A stretch of DNA of 64,000 bases from Acidobacteriota bacterium (GCA_022826755.1 JAJDUG010000067.1:122370-186369), one strand, 5' to 3'. Shown: positions 27,714 through 38,063, counted from the stretch's first letter. Program-made: numbers and translations. The notes: generated from the sequence alone by a model not told the origin.

Positions 27714-28619
27714 TCAACTGTCTGAAGGAACTCTCCGGGACACTCCCTCCCGGGCCAACTTGGGATCCAGGGTCCTGATGACGACCTGATCCCGGTAGCG
27801 CAGGTCCACCGAGTCCAGGTTCCGGTATTTCTTCTTGAGCTCCCGGCTCGCGGCCAGGTAGCGACGGAACTTCGTCTGGAATCCGTCCCGTCCGAGGTAA
27901 ACCAGAACCGTATCTCCATTGAGAATGACCGAAACGTTGCCAGGGTCTTGCAGGTGCACCTCCGACAGATCCCGACTCAAGCCGGCGCCGTCCCGGTTCA
28001 GGGCACGAACCAGTTGCAGATAGAGGGCAATCCGCTCCCGGTTGCGCCGCAGGATCTCCGGGGCGTAGCCGGATTCCATTCCCAGGATGACGGGAAAATC
28101 GGCCCGTGAAAGCCCTCCCGGATTGTTTTCCAGCAAGGTGCCCTCCTCATCGATCAGCAGGGTTGCCTGCCCCAGGCGGGCGAAGGCGACCGGCTCCCGC
28201 TCCTCGATGTCGACAATCAGCTTGTCAGGCAGAACCCGGCGAACCACTACCGTTTTCACCCATGGAATCAGTTCCAGGTTTTGCCTTAGATGGTCCAGAT
28301 CGAATCTCACCAGGTTGCGGTCGGGCCGGGCCAGTTCGCTGATCTTGAGCAAGACCTGGTTCTGCGAAATCTGTTGCAGCCCGTTGATTTCCGTGATGGC
28401 GATTTCAAACCTGGGAGAGTGGTGGAGCCTGTCTCTCATCCAGTAAAGGCCGAACGACAGCGTGGAAGTCAGCAACAAGCCGAAGGAGAGCTTGAGCGAC
28501 CAGCGAAGGACCTCTTTCACGGTCCTGCCCTTGGTCTTGCCTGACGCTCTTTGCCCCTCCAAAATGGCGCTTGGTTGTCTTCCGAGATAGTCCGCCGCCT
28601 TTGTCTTGCCCCTCTTCAT
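27714..28619 (-). CDS. ftsQ: Cell division protein FtsQ
   Basis: Bitopic membrane protein of the divisome. 301 residues: a basic cytoplasmic tail (1-38), one transmembrane helix (LSFGLLLTSTLSFGLYW, about 44-60), a POTRA domain (FEIAITEINGLQQISQNQVL, about 71-140) and the FtsQ beta domain (about 145-275). KTVVVRRVLPDKLIVDIEER is the typical POTRA end. It lies 38 bp after murC, where murB would stand in many genomes. Confidence 0.93.
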   Translation of the reverse strand: MKRGKTKAADYLGRQPSAILEGQRASGKTKGRTVKEVLRWSLKLSFGLLLTSTLSFGLYWMRDRLHHSPRFEIAITEINGLQQISQNQVLLKISELARPDRNLVRFDLDHLRQNLELIPWVKTVVVRRVLPDKLIVDIEEREPVAFARLGQATLLIDEEGTLLENNPGGLSRADFPVILGMESGYAPEILRRNRERIALYLQLVRALNRDGAGLSRDLSEVHLQDPGNVSVILNGDTVLVYLGRDGFQTKFRRYLAASRELKKKYRNLDSVDLRYRDQVVIRTLDPKLAREGVSRRVPSDS

Positions 28620-28657
28620 GCAGGGTTCCTCCCTCTTTCCGTCTCGGTCAATTTTGT

Positions 28658-30043
28658 CTAATTTTCCGGCGCCGCCTCCGAAAGCTGCTTCAACAACGCA
28701 TCCGCCAGCCGGGCGATGCTTCCGGCGCCCATGGTAAGAACCAGGTCCCCGTCTTCGAGCAGCGGCACCACCCGCGGCGCCAGGTCTTCGACGGCACCCA
28801 GGTAACGTGCCTCCCGGTGCCCGCGCTGTCGGATCGCCTGAGCCAGCCTGGCCGAAGTCAACCCGTCGATCGGTTCTTCGCCAGCGGCGTAGATGTCTGC
28901 CAGGAGAACCAGGTCGGCCTTGTCGAAGGCTCCGGAAAACTCTCTAAAGCAATACTGAGTCCGGCTGTAGCGGTGGGGCTGAAACACCACCACCAGGCGC
29001 TTCGCGCGGAGATGCCCTGCCGCATGCAAGGTTGCCGCGATTTCGGTCGGATGGTGACCATAGTCATCGATGAGAGTAATCCCCCCAACCCGGCCCTTGA
29101 GTTGAAAGCGCCGGTCCGGTCCTTCAAATTCGGCCAAGGCGGAACGCATCACCGAAGGGGCCAGACCGAGATCCAATCCGACCGCGACGGCTGCGGCCGC
29201 ATTGAGGACGTTGTGGCGTCCGGGAAGGTTGAGGCGGAAGCGGCCGAGGCTCCGATCACGGTAGTCGAGCTTGAACCTGGAGCCGTATCCGGAATATTCG
29301 ACTCCGGAGACTCTCAGGTCCGACCTCCGGCCGAAACCGTAGGTGATGACCCGCCGTTTGACCTGGGGGAGGATCGAGGCGACGGCCGCATCGTCCCGGC
29401 AAAGAACCGCCGCGCCGTAGAAGGGCACCTTGTTCACAAACTGCACGAAGGTGCTCTTCAGATCGTCCATTCCGGCATAGCTTTCCATGTGGTCCTGGTC
29501 GATGTTGGTCACTACCGCCAGCGTTGGAGACAGGAGCAGAAAGGAACGGTCGCTCTCGTCAGCCTCCACCACCATGAACTCACCCGTGCCCAGCTTGGCG
29601 TTGCTTCCCAAGGCATTGAGGCGCCCCCCCAGAACGACAGTGGGATCGAGGCCTCCATGTCCCGTCAATCCGGCCAACAGGGAGGTGGTAGTGGTCTTTC
29701 CATGAGTTCCCGCGACCGCGATGCCATACTTCCCTCTCATCAGTTCGGCCAGCATCTCCGCCCTGGGAATGATGGGGATCTGACGACGCCGGGCCTCCTC
29801 GATTTCCGGATTGCCGGGCTTTACCGCCGAGGACACCACCACCACGTCTGCAGCATCCAGGTGCCCCGGGTTGTGGCTTCCATGGATGCGGGCGCCCCGT
29901 TCAATCAGCCGTTCGGTCACTGACGTCAGATTGAGGTCCGAGCCGCTGACCCGGTAGCCCCGGTTCAGAAGCACTTCAGCGATCCCGCTCATTCCCGATC
30001 CACCCACCCCAATGAGGTGAATCCGCTGAATTCTCTTGAACAT
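28658..30043 (-). CDS. murC: UDP-N-acetylmuramate--L-alanine ligase
   Basis: Adds L-Ala to UDP-MurNAc in the cytoplasm. 461 residues. An N-terminal Rossmann domain begins IHLIGVGGSGMSGIAEVL, the ATP loop is GTHGKTTT (about 114-121), then NIDQDHMESY, and the C-terminal ligase domain has DDYGHHPTEI, the MurC-specific motif. Lies 72 bp after murG in the cluster. Confidence 0.97.
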   Translation of the reverse strand: MFKRIQRIHLIGVGGSGMSGIAEVLLNRGYRVSGSDLNLTSVTERLIERGARIHGSHNPGHLDAADVVVVSSAVKPGNPEIEEARRRQIPIIPRAEMLAELMRGKYGIAVAGTHGKTTTTSLLAGLTGHGGLDPTVVLGGRLNALGSNAKLGTGEFMVVEADESDRSFLLLSPTLAVVTNIDQDHMESYAGMDDLKSTFVQFVNKVPFYGAAVLCRDDAAVASILPQVKRRVITYGFGRRSDLRVSGVEYSGYGSRFKLDYRDRSLGRFRLNLPGRHNVLNAAAAVAVGLDLGLAPSVMRSALAEFEGPDRRFQLKGRVGGITLIDDYGHHPTEIAATLHAAGHLRAKRLVVVFQPHRYSRTQYCFREFSGAFDKADLVLLADIYAAGEEPIDGLTSARLAQAIRQRGHREARYLGAVEDLAPRVVPLLEDGDLVLTMGAGSIARLADALLKQLSEAAPEN

Positions 30044-30115
30044 GCACGCCTCTTGCGGGCCCGGCCCGCATTTCCCACCGGGGACCGTAACGATCCGGCG
30101 GCGCCCTCCGCACCA

Positions 30116-31246
30116 TCAGCCCAAACCCGCCAAGTCACCGATCAAGTCCACAATCCTTTGGGCTGAATCGGGCCGGGCCAACCGGCCGCAGTGAGTCTCC
30201 ATCCGCTCCAATTCCTCCGGGTGGTGAAAATAGTGCTCGACCCGGCGGGCCAACAGCGTTCCGCTCAATTCCTCCTGCCGGATGACTACGGCGGCTCCTG
30301 CGGCTGCCAGCGATTCGGCGTTCCGCAACTGATGGTTGTCGGCGGCTCCCGGAAAAGGAACCAGCAGGGAGGCCTTGCGCGCCGCCGTCAATTCACCCAG
30401 AGTCGCGGCGCCGGCCCGGCACAGCACCAGGTGGGCTTTTGGAAACTGGCGCGGCATATCGGTGAAGAAAGGCTTTACCTGCGCCTGGGCGCCCGCCTCC
30501 CGATAGGCCTGCTCCACCCGGACGAAATCCTGCTCGCCGGTCTGGTGGATGAAATGCAACCGGCCGAAGTGAGGGCGCAACCCTTCCAAAGCCTCCACCA
30601 CGGCCCGGTTGATGGCCCGGGCCCCCTGGCTGCCTCCGAAAATCAACAGAACGAAAGGCCGCCTGGGCGGTCTGGACGGTGGGACCAGAAACTCCGGGCG
30701 CACCGGAGTCCCCGTCAGCACGGCTTTCCCCCGGAAAAAGGTCTCGCACTCCGGAAAGGCGGTGGTCACCTTGCGACTGAAGGAAGACAACAGCCGATTG
30801 GTAATTCCCGGCTGGGCGTTGGACTCGTGAAGCAAAGTGGGAACCCCCGCCAGCGAAGCGACCAGGACCGGAGGACCGGAGGAATACCCCCCGACTCCCA
30901 GGACGACAGTTGGGCGGAATCGGCGAACGATTCCCCAGGCGGCCCACAAGCTCCCGGGAAGCTTGAGGATCCCCCGGATCAAATCGATCCCCCCGACGCC
31001 CTTCAACCCCGATACGGACAACGTGTTCAAGCGATAACCCGCCTCTTTCAGAATACGCGCCTCCAGAGGACGCCCGCTCCCCACGAATTGAACCTGCGCC
31101 CCGGGATAGCGCTTGGCCAGCGTCTGGGCGACAGCGATTCCCGGGTAGAGATGTCCCCCCGTACCCCCGCCCGCAATCAGGAGCCTAAGCCCGCATTTCT
31201 CACCGGGTTGCCCTGCACGCGACAAAGAAGTTTCCGTCCTCGGCAT
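30116..31246 (-). CDS. murG: UDP-GlcNAc:lipid I N-acetylglucosaminyltransferase
   Basis: Makes lipid II on the inner face of the membrane. 376 residues from the ATG at 31246 (MPRTETSLSRAG); the frame stays open to 32266 only because it runs antisense-like through ftsW. The GGTGGHLYPGIAVA loop 1, VLGVGGYSSGPPV loop 2, and FGGSQGARAIN loop 3 are intact, and VPFPGAADNHQLRNAESL is the donor-binding part. The N-terminal 19 residues before LRLLIAGGGTGG are longer than usual, so a later start is possible. Confidence 0.96.
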   Translation of the reverse strand: MPRTETSLSRAGQPGEKCGLRLLIAGGGTGGHLYPGIAVAQTLAKRYPGAQVQFVGSGRPLEARILKEAGYRLNTLSVSGLKGVGGIDLIRGILKLPGSLWAAWGIVRRFRPTVVLGVGGYSSGPPVLVASLAGVPTLLHESNAQPGITNRLLSSFSRKVTTAFPECETFFRGKAVLTGTPVRPEFLVPPSRPPRRPFVLLIFGGSQGARAINRAVVEALEGLRPHFGRLHFIHQTGEQDFVRVEQAYREAGAQAQVKPFFTDMPRQFPKAHLVLCRAGAATLGELTAARKASLLVPFPGAADNHQLRNAESLAAAGAAVVIRQEELSGTLLARRVEHYFHHPEELERMETHCGRLARPDSAQRIVDLIGDLAGLG

Positions 31247-31323
31247 CTCTCCCGCCCAGACCCGACGGCTCGCGGTTGAATTCGCTATCGGAACCCGGCC
31301 GGCCAGCGGCGCAGGCTGTCCCT

Positions 31324-32415
31324 TCAATCGGAGTGCTGAGATATATTCAGCAGAACGCCGACACTTATCAGACTGACCAGCAACGACGAGCCGCCCGAGC
31401 TGACAAAGGGAAGCGGAATGCCCTTGGTGGGCAGCAAGCTCAATACAACGCTGATGTTGACAAAGGCCTGGCAGACGATCATGGCGGTGAGGCCGAGCCC
31501 CAGAAAACGTCCAAAGCCGTCCTGAGCCCTCAAGGACAGGCGGACGCCCCGCCACAGAAACACCCCGAACAGTCCCAGCACCGCCAGGGCGCCGGCCAGA
31601 CCCCACTCTTCTCCGATGACGGCGTAAATGAAATCGGTGTGGGGTTCCGGCACGTAGAAGAGCTTCTGCTTGCCCGCCATCAGGCCAAGGCCGGTCAATC
31701 CCCCGCTCCCCACGGCGATCATGGACTGCACGGGCTGGAATCCCGATCCCAAGGGATCGCTCCAGGGATCCAGGAAGGCAAGCACACGCTGCATTCGGTA
31801 CTCGAAAAAGAAGACCAGGTAAAACAGGGGCGGTAGGGCCAGCAGGCCGGCGCCCAGCATATAGGTGAGCCGCAGGCCCGCGCAAAACAGCAGCAAGAAT
31901 GCCACTGCCGCCATGGTGATGGAGGTCCCCAGGTCCGGCTCGGCCACGATCAGACCCAGCACCACAAACAGCACCGCCAGGCAGGGCAGAAGCGTGTGGC
32001 GCCAGTCGTTCACCCGGGCCGCCTCCTTTTCCAGCAGGGCGGCCATGAAAATGACCAGGGCCGGTTTGCTGAGCTCGGATGGCTGAAACGACAGGGACCC
32101 CAACCGAATCCAGCGGTGGGTGTTGTGGTTGGGGTCCATCAGGAAAACGCCGACCAGCAGCAGAATACAGACGAATAATCCTCCATAGACACAGAGTGGG
32201 TGGCGATAGGTGCGATAGTCGACATGCATGGCCCACCACATGCCGATCAATCCCAAGAGCGTCCACGCGCCCTGACGAATCAGGAAGTAGTAGGGACTGC
32301 CGAACTTTTCTTCCGCCGGCACGGCCGAGGCGCTGAAGACCATGACCACTCCCAGAAGGGCCAGGACCAGAGTGGTGGCGAACAGCAACTTGTCCGGAGA
32401 AAGCTTTCGCGCCAT
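31324..32415 (-). CDS. ftsW: SEDS peptidoglycan glycosyltransferase FtsW
   Basis: Polytopic membrane polymerase of septal peptidoglycan. 363 residues with about ten membrane helices. SEDS landmarks: HRWIRLGSLSFQPSELSKPA, AEPDLGTS with the catalytic-type aspartate, HTDFIYAVIGEEWGL and KGIPLPFVSSGGSSL. It works with the transpeptidase FtsI encoded upstream. It is 69 bp after murD. Confidence 0.95.
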   Translation of the reverse strand: MARKLSPDKLLFATTLVLALLGVVMVFSASAVPAEEKFGSPYYFLIRQGAWTLLGLIGMWWAMHVDYRTYRHPLCVYGGLFVCILLLVGVFLMDPNHNTHRWIRLGSLSFQPSELSKPALVIFMAALLEKEAARVNDWRHTLLPCLAVLFVVLGLIVAEPDLGTSITMAAVAFLLLFCAGLRLTYMLGAGLLALPPLFYLVFFFEYRMQRVLAFLDPWSDPLGSGFQPVQSMIAVGSGGLTGLGLMAGKQKLFYVPEPHTDFIYAVIGEEWGLAGALAVLGLFGVFLWRGVRLSLRAQDGFGRFLGLGLTAMIVCQAFVNISVVLSLLPTKGIPLPFVSSGGSSLLVSLISVGVLLNISQHSD

Positions 32416-32484
32416 TTGAAACGATCCGTAACCGAGACGAGTCGCCGGGGGAGTGTCCTTCGAATTTCCGGCGGTCAGCAGCCT

Positions 32485-33849
32485 TTACTGGAGACGGTGT
32501 ACCGCCTCCTTGAACACGTTTCCTCGATCCTCGTAATCCCGAAACATGTCGAAGCTGGAGCAGGCAGGGGCCAGCAGCACCACCTCTCCCCGGTCCGCTT
32601 GCCCAAAGGCAAGGCGGACCGCCTCCTCCATGGTGGCGGCACGAGTTACGGGAGCCGTCCCGGCCAGTTGGGATTCGATCTTGGGACCGGCTTCACCCAG
32701 AAGAACCAGTCCCTTCACCCGACGGCTTACCTGCGGACCGAGTACGGTAAAGTCGCTGGCCTTGTCGCGCCCGCCCAGAATCAGGATCAGCCGTTGCTCG
32801 AAGGCTTCCAAGGCCCTCTGGGCCGAGGTCGGATTGGTTGCCTTCGAGTCGTTGTAAAAATCGACGCCTCGAATCTCGCGTACCCACTCCAGTCGGTGAG
32901 AGACTCCGCGAAAACGTGCCACCGTTTCCCGGATGGACTCCACCGGCGCACCCAGCAGGCGGGCCACGGTAACCGCGGCGGCCACGTTTTCCAGGTTGTG
33001 ACGACCTTTGATCCGGACGTCTTCCACCCGGACCACCTGGTCCTGCCTGCCCCGATTGCTAAAGACCAGGGCGCCGGCTTGCCGGCAGCACCCCTGATCC
33101 ACGGGAACCCTGGTGCTGAACCAGAATTTCCTGGCGGATGCGGGTTCCGCCAGATCGCGCAACAGCCGATCCTCTCGATTCAACACGGCAAAATCCGAGG
33201 CTGCTTGATTGTTCAACAGGTTCAGTTTGGCGCTCGCGTAGGCCGCCAGGGTTGGATATCGATCCATGTGGTCCGGGGTGATATTCAGAATCACGCCGAT
33301 GTGAGCTCGAAAGGAAGAGACAGCCTCCAACTGAAAGCTGCTCAACTCCACCACGTTAATCGAGTCGGAAGCGGAGCTTTCGACCAGCGAAATCAGGGGT
33401 ACGCCGATATTGCCTCCCACCTGAACCCGAAAGCCGGCAGATTCAAGGATCTCTCCGACCAACGTGGTCGTGGTGGTCTTTCCGTTGGAGCCGGTGATCC
33501 CGACGACTCGTCCCCGAAGATAACGGGAGGCCAGCTCAATCTCGCTCAAAATCTCCCTTCCCCGTCGGGCTGCCTCCCTCAGAACCGGCTGGTCCAGGGG
33601 AACGCCGGGACTCACCACGATATGTTCCGCCTTGAGCAAGGTTTCGAGCCGATGCCCGCCGGCCTCGCAACCGATCCCGAGCGCCCGCAGCGCCCGGATT
33701 TCCGGCTCCAACCGGCTTTGGCCGCGGGTGTCGGAAACCGTCACCCATGCTCCCCTGGTCTGCAGGAACCTTGCGGCGGCCATTCCACTGCGGGCCATCC
33801 CCACCACCAGGACCTTTTTCCCTGCAAACGGTTCTGCTTCCAAATTCAT
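32485..33849 (-). CDS. murD: UDP-N-acetylmuramoyl-L-alanine--D-glutamate ligase
   Basis: Adds D-Glu to UDP-MurNAc-L-Ala. 454 residues from the ATG at 33849 (MNLEAEPFAGKKVLVVG); the frame is open further to 34002 but without homology. The N-terminal domain has VVGMARSGMAAARFL, the ATP loop is GSNGKTTTT, then NITPDHMDRY, and the ligase domain has DFYNDSKATNPTSAQRAL. Lies 65 bp after mraY. Confidence 0.97.
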   Translation of the reverse strand: MNLEAEPFAGKKVLVVGMARSGMAAARFLQTRGAWVTVSDTRGQSRLEPEIRALRALGIGCEAGGHRLETLLKAEHIVVSPGVPLDQPVLREAARRGREILSEIELASRYLRGRVVGITGSNGKTTTTTLVGEILESAGFRVQVGGNIGVPLISLVESSASDSINVVELSSFQLEAVSSFRAHIGVILNITPDHMDRYPTLAAYASAKLNLLNNQAASDFAVLNREDRLLRDLAEPASARKFWFSTRVPVDQGCCRQAGALVFSNRGRQDQVVRVEDVRIKGRHNLENVAAAVTVARLLGAPVESIRETVARFRGVSHRLEWVREIRGVDFYNDSKATNPTSAQRALEAFEQRLILILGGRDKASDFTVLGPQVSRRVKGLVLLGEAGPKIESQLAGTAPVTRAATMEEAVRLAFGQADRGEVVLLAPACSSFDMFRDYEDRGNVFKEAVHRLQ

Positions 33850-33914
33850 TCCGTGCGGTTCATGTCGTGCGGCAATCCACGCAGACCGCGCCACGGAACT
33901 CCCGCTTCGGAAGA

Positions 33915-35054
33915 TCAGCGCAGCTTGAGCGTGGTCAGGCTGAACAAGGCAAAGATCAGAGCGGCGATCCAAAAGCGCACCACCACCTTGGATTCGGTCC
34001 ATCCCACGAGTTCAAAGTGGTGGTGGAGCGGCGCCATGCGAAAGACCCGTCTCTTCCGGATCTTGAAAAAGGAAACCTGTATCATCACCGACAGAGCTTC
34101 CAACACGAAAATGCCGGCAATGGCCACCAGCAGGATTTCGTGCTTGATGATCACGGCTACGGTCCCGATGGCCCCGCCCAGGGACAGCGAGCCCACGTCG
34201 CCCATAAAGAGTTCCGCCGGATGGCAGTTGTACCAGAGAAAACCCAGGGAAGCGCCTACCATGGCCCCGCAAAAAATGGTCAACTCCCCGACACCGGCCT
34301 GATGAGGAATATCCAGGTATCCGGCAAAGGAGGCGTGGCTGGTGACATAGGTCAGCACGGTCAGCGCTCCCGCGGCGATCACCACGCAGCCAATGGCAAG
34401 GCCGTCCAACCCGTCGGTGAGGTTGACGGCGTTGGAAGATCCAACCAGAACCACCAACACGAACAGCAGGAAGGGAAGGAAATCCAGGAAATGCAGCGCG
34501 GAGCCGGCAAAGGTGTCCAACACCAGGTTGGGCTGCAGATCCTTGAAGAAGGGAACGGTCAGATCGGTCTGATAGGCTCCCCGTGATTTCAGAAACAGCA
34601 GGCCGGCTGCAATGGCGCCGCTCAGGACCAGTTGCAACCCCAGCTTGACCCGAGCCGTCAACCCCAGGTTTCTCCGCCGCTTGATCTTGATGATGTCGTC
34701 GGCAAAACCGATGGCGCCAAACCCGATCATCGAACCCAGGCCGACCCACACCAGCGGATTGCTCAGGTCGGTCCAGAGGAAGGTAGGCACGACCGTGCTG
34801 GCCACGATCAGAACGCCACCCATGGTCGGTGTGCCGGCCTTGACCTGGTGGTGACTGGGACCCTCTTCCCGGATGTGTTGCTCCATGTGAAACTGGCGCA
34901 ATCGGCGAATGAGCCAGGGACCCAGGATCAGAGCCAGCACCAGGGCCGTAATGCTGGCATACGCCGTCCTGAAGGTAATGTAGCGAAAGACGTTCAGAAC
35001 CGATGCGTCGGGAAAAACGTTAAACAGCCACTCATAGAGAAGGTGGTAGAGCAT
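33915..35054 (-). CDS. mraY: Phospho-N-acetylmuramoyl-pentapeptide transferase
   Basis: Integral membrane enzyme making lipid I. 379 residues from the ATG at 35054 ([10 protein letters not shown]), the usual start. About ten membrane helices; [21 protein letters not shown] (catalytic aspartates in FADD), [12 protein letters not shown] and PLHHHFE near the end are the family signatures. Between murF and murD in the standard order. Confidence 0.97.
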   Translation of the reverse strand: MLYHLLYEWLFNVFPDASVLNVFRYITFRTAYASITALVLALILGPWLIRRLRQFHMEQHIREEGPSHHQVKAGTPTMGGVLIVASTVVPTFLWTDLSNPLVWVGLGSMIGFGAIGFADDIIKIKRRRNLGLTARVKLGLQLVLSGAIAAGLLFLKSRGAYQTDLTVPFFKDLQPNLVLDTFAGSALHFLDFLPFLLFVLVVLVGSSNAVNLTDGLDGLAIGCVVIAAGALTVLTYVTSHASFAGYLDIPHQAGVGELTIFCGAMVGASLGFLWYNCHPAELFMGDVGSLSLGGAIGTVAVIIKHEILLVAIAGIFVLEALSVMIQVSFFKIRKRRVFRMAPLHHHFELVGWTESKVVVRFWIAALIFALFSLTTLKLR

Positions 35055-35144
35055 TGGATTTAAGCTGACCTCCGCACCGGCAAGCCCGATGCATTCGCCG
35101 GCGCAGCCCATTGGTCCCAAGCCGGGACCCCACGGGTCGGCAGG

Positions 35145-36548
35145 TCAAGCGGACAGGGCAACGTCCTCTTTCAGCCTTTCTATGACTGCCTCGGTTCTCA
35201 CCCCTCGTGAGCCCTTTACCAGCACCAGGTCGCCGGGCCGGATGCGAGGGACCAGCCATTCGCCGGCTTCGGCTGCATCGTCAAAAAAGACCGAGCGGCT
35301 GGAATCGTACCCGGCGGCTCGGGCCGAGGTCACCACTCGATCGGCAAGTCCCTGAACGCCAAGGATCAGGTCGAATCCCCAGCCGGCCGCCGCCTTGCCG
35401 CAGGCCTGGTGGAAACGGGCGGCGTCGGCGCCCAGCTCCAACATTTCTCCCGCGACCAGGATCTTCCTTCGATAGCCGGAGATCCCCTTGAGAAGCCTCA
35501 TCATGGTCATCAGGGCGGCGGGATTGGAGTTGTAGCTGTCATCCACCACGCAGATCCCCTGCTCGAAAAACAGCGGCTGCCCCCTGCCCTGACCCGGCTC
35601 CAGGCCGAGAAGTCGGCCGGCGATGGCTCGGAAGCTCATACCCATGCGATGGGCCAGAGCAATTCCGGGCAAGCAGTTCGAGACATTGTGGGCGCCCAGC
35701 AGGGGCGAGGTCAATCGGTGGCTTCGACCTCGATGCCGAACCCTGAACTCGCATCCGCCCAACCCCCTGCAAGAAATCCGGTCTACGTGGAAGCCTGCCG
35801 GCCTTTCCATGCCGAAGGTGACGACCTCACCCGCGAAATGACGACTGAACTTGCGCACCCGGGCATCGTCGTTGTTCAGGAAGGCCACTCCCCGGACGGG
35901 AAGGTGCTCGATGAGTTCCCGCTTGGCCCTGGCAATACCGCCCAGGGAGGAGAAGAATTCCAAGTGAACCGGTCTGACGTTGGTCACCACGCCCACGTCG
36001 GGCCGGGCGATGCAACTCAACCTGGCAATTTCTCCGGGGGCCGACATCCCGAGCTCCATAACGGCAATCTGGTGCTCCGACTCCAGTTGAAGCAGCGAGA
36101 GAGGCAGTCCGTAGTGGTTGTTGAAATTCCGCCGGTTCCTGAAAACCTTGAACCGGCCGGCCAGCAGGTGGCTGGCGATATCCTTGGTGGTGGTCTTGCC
36201 GACGCTTCCCGTGATCCCGACCAGGGGCTTCCCCCAACGGCGGCGCACCCAACCGGCCAGTTGCTGAAGCGCCTGCAACGTGTCTTCCACCAGGATACAG
36301 GGTGTCCCTGTTGCCGACCCGACGGTCTCCTTGCGGCTGAGGATCAACAGGGAGGCCCCTTTGCGCACCGCTTCAGGAATGAACTGGTGGCCATCGAATC
36401 TAGGCCCTTGAATGGCGACAAAGCAGTCCCCGGCCTGCAGGGTTCGGGAATCGATGGAATAGCCCGAAGGCGACGTCTCGCGGCAGGACGGATCGATTGA
36501 GGATCCGACCGCTCGAGCGATTTCATCGGCTGGAAGCCGCATCACCAT
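35145..36548 (-). CDS. murF: UDP-MurNAc-tripeptide--D-Ala-D-Ala ligase
   Basis: Adds D-Ala-D-Ala to the UDP-MurNAc tripeptide. 467 residues from the ATG at 36548 (MVMRLPADEIARAVG), with GGGAGA upstream; the ATG two codons later is equally possible. The ATP loop is GSVGKTTTK, followed by NNHYGLPLSLL and VVTNVRPVHLEFF, and the C-terminal domain has DDSYNSNPAALMTM. It overlaps the end of murE by 26 bp, so the pair is translationally coupled. Confidence 0.96.
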   Translation of the reverse strand: MVMRLPADEIARAVGSSIDPSCRETSPSGYSIDSRTLQAGDCFVAIQGPRFDGHQFIPEAVRKGASLLILSRKETVGSATGTPCILVEDTLQALQQLAGWVRRRWGKPLVGITGSVGKTTTKDIASHLLAGRFKVFRNRRNFNNHYGLPLSLLQLESEHQIAVMELGMSAPGEIARLSCIARPDVGVVTNVRPVHLEFFSSLGGIARAKRELIEHLPVRGVAFLNNDDARVRKFSRHFAGEVVTFGMERPAGFHVDRISCRGLGGCEFRVRHRGRSHRLTSPLLGAHNVSNCLPGIALAHRMGMSFRAIAGRLLGLEPGQGRGQPLFFEQGICVVDDSYNSNPAALMTMMRLLKGISGYRRKILVAGEMLELGADAARFHQACGKAAAGWGFDLILGVQGLADRVVTSARAAGYDSSRSVFFDDAAEAGEWLVPRIRPGDLVLVKGSRGVRTEAVIERLKEDVALSA

Positions 36549-38004
36549 AATCCATCTCCCGAAGGACTGCCCTGGCCACCTGGCGATCGTCAAAGGGACG
36601 GACCCGGCCGCCTTGCTGCTGGCCGACCTCGTGACCCTTGCCGGCCAGAATGACCACGTCTCCCGGTTCCGCCCGCGCAAAGAGCCGCCGAATCGCCTCC
36701 CGGCGATCCGGTTCGACTTCGTGCCGATCGAACCGAAAGCCGGCCTGGATCTCTCCCAGAATCGCCATGGGATCCTCACCGCGAGCATTGTCGGAGGTGA
36801 GCATGACCCAGTCGCTGTGCTGTTCGGCGATGGACCCCATTGCCGGCCGCTTGGCCCGGTCCCGCTCGCCGCCGCATCCGAACATCACCAACACCCTCCG
36901 TGAGCCCAGTTCCCTGGCGGCGGCCAGGACGTTGCGCAGCGCGTCCGGAGTATGGGCGTAGTCTACGATCACCTGAAACGACTGACCGCAATCGATTGGT
37001 TCGAACCGGCCCGGAATGGGCGGACAGGCTTCGATTCCATCTCTCAAGGCCTCCCGCTCGATTCCCAGGCTGTTGGCGGCGGCGGCCGCGGCAACAAGAT
37101 TGGAGAGATTGAAGTTCCCCAACAGGGCGGTGCGCACCTCCAGATCCTCCTCGTGAATTCGCAAGCGGATTTGCATGCCCCTCCATCCCGAGCGCCACTC
37201 GAGAACTCCGAAGTCCGCCGGACGGCTCAGGGAGAACGTGAGGCATCGGCCCGGGATGCTTCCGGCCAGTCTTCGCCCCCAGATGTCATCCACATTCACT
37301 ACCGACACTTTGGGTGGCCCATACCCGGTGTCCACAAACAACTGCTTCTTGGCCAGGTAATAGCTGTCCATGGACTCATGGTAGTCCAGGTGTTCCGGCG
37401 ACAGATTGGTGAAGACAGCCACGTCGAATCGGCTGGCGAAAACACGGTTGAGATCCAGCGCATGAGAGGAAACCTCCATCACCACCTGGCGGCAGCCGTT
37501 CTGCTGAAAGCGACGAAACAGCTCCTGCAGATCGAGGCTTTCCGGGGTGGTGAGCCCCGCTTGGGCCGACCACCCGGGAGTTCGATAGGCGATCGTGCTG
37601 ATCAACCCCGCCCGTGAGCCCCCCGTTCTCAGGATGGACTCAAGTAGATAGGCGGTGGAGGTCTTGCCATTGGTTCCGGTCACTCCCACCAGGCGCAGAT
37701 CGCGTGTGGGATGTCCGAAATAGTTGGCAGCGGCTTGCGCCAGGGCCCGGCGACCATGCTCGACGCGGATCCACGGCCGGGGAAATGCCAAGGGTTCGGG
37801 ATTTTCCGACAGGATTGCGCCGGCTCCACGCCGGATCGCCTCATCGACAAATAGATTGCCGTCGGTCCGGGCCCCGCGGATGGCTGCGAAGAGATATCCC
37901 TTCCTGACCTTCCGGGAATCGTAGGCGATCCCTGAAATTTCCGTTTCGGCAGGCTCGGCCGGACCAATGACTTCGACATTCCTGGTCAGTTCCCGGAGTT
38001 GCAT
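36523..38004 (-). CDS. murE: UDP-MurNAc-L-Ala-D-Glu:meso-diaminopimelate ligase
   Basis: Adds the third stem-peptide residue. 493 residues from the ATG at 38004 (MQLRELTRNVEV); the frame is open to 38439 inside ftsI but non-homologous. ATP loop GTNGKTSTA, NLSPEHLDYH, and DYAHTPDALRNVL are present. The specificity loop reads SDNARGEDP where diaminopimelate enzymes usually have DNPR; the Asp, Asn and Arg that contact diaminopimelate are kept and only the proline is changed, so diaminopimelate remains the likely substrate. Overlaps murF. Confidence 0.95.
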   Translation of the reverse strand: MQLRELTRNVEVIGPAEPAETEISGIAYDSRKVRKGYLFAAIRGARTDGNLFVDEAIRRGAGAILSENPEPLAFPRPWIRVEHGRRALAQAAANYFGHPTRDLRLVGVTGTNGKTSTAYLLESILRTGGSRAGLISTIAYRTPGWSAQAGLTTPESLDLQELFRRFQQNGCRQVVMEVSSHALDLNRVFASRFDVAVFTNLSPEHLDYHESMDSYYLAKKQLFVDTGYGPPKVSVVNVDDIWGRRLAGSIPGRCLTFSLSRPADFGVLEWRSGWRGMQIRLRIHEEDLEVRTALLGNFNLSNLVAAAAAANSLGIEREALRDGIEACPPIPGRFEPIDCGQSFQVIVDYAHTPDALRNVLAAARELGSRRVLVMFGCGGERDRAKRPAMGSIAEQHSDWVMLTSDNARGEDPMAILGEIQAGFRFDRHEVEPDRREAIRRLFARAEPGDVVILAGKGHEVGQQQGGRVRPFDDRQVARAVLREMDYGDAASSR

Positions 38005-38063
38005 GGTTCCACCGGCCGATCCTTGCCTGCCTCTCTCGCCGGGAGTTCGGCGAGCCATGCGGG

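Noticed and set aside
31247..32266. Long N-terminal extension of murG
   Set aside because: It overlaps ftsW on the same strand and has no homology; MurG starts at about 31246.
32200..34302. 700-codon plus-strand open frame
   Set aside because: Antisense to murD and parts of ftsW and mraY, which are unambiguous.
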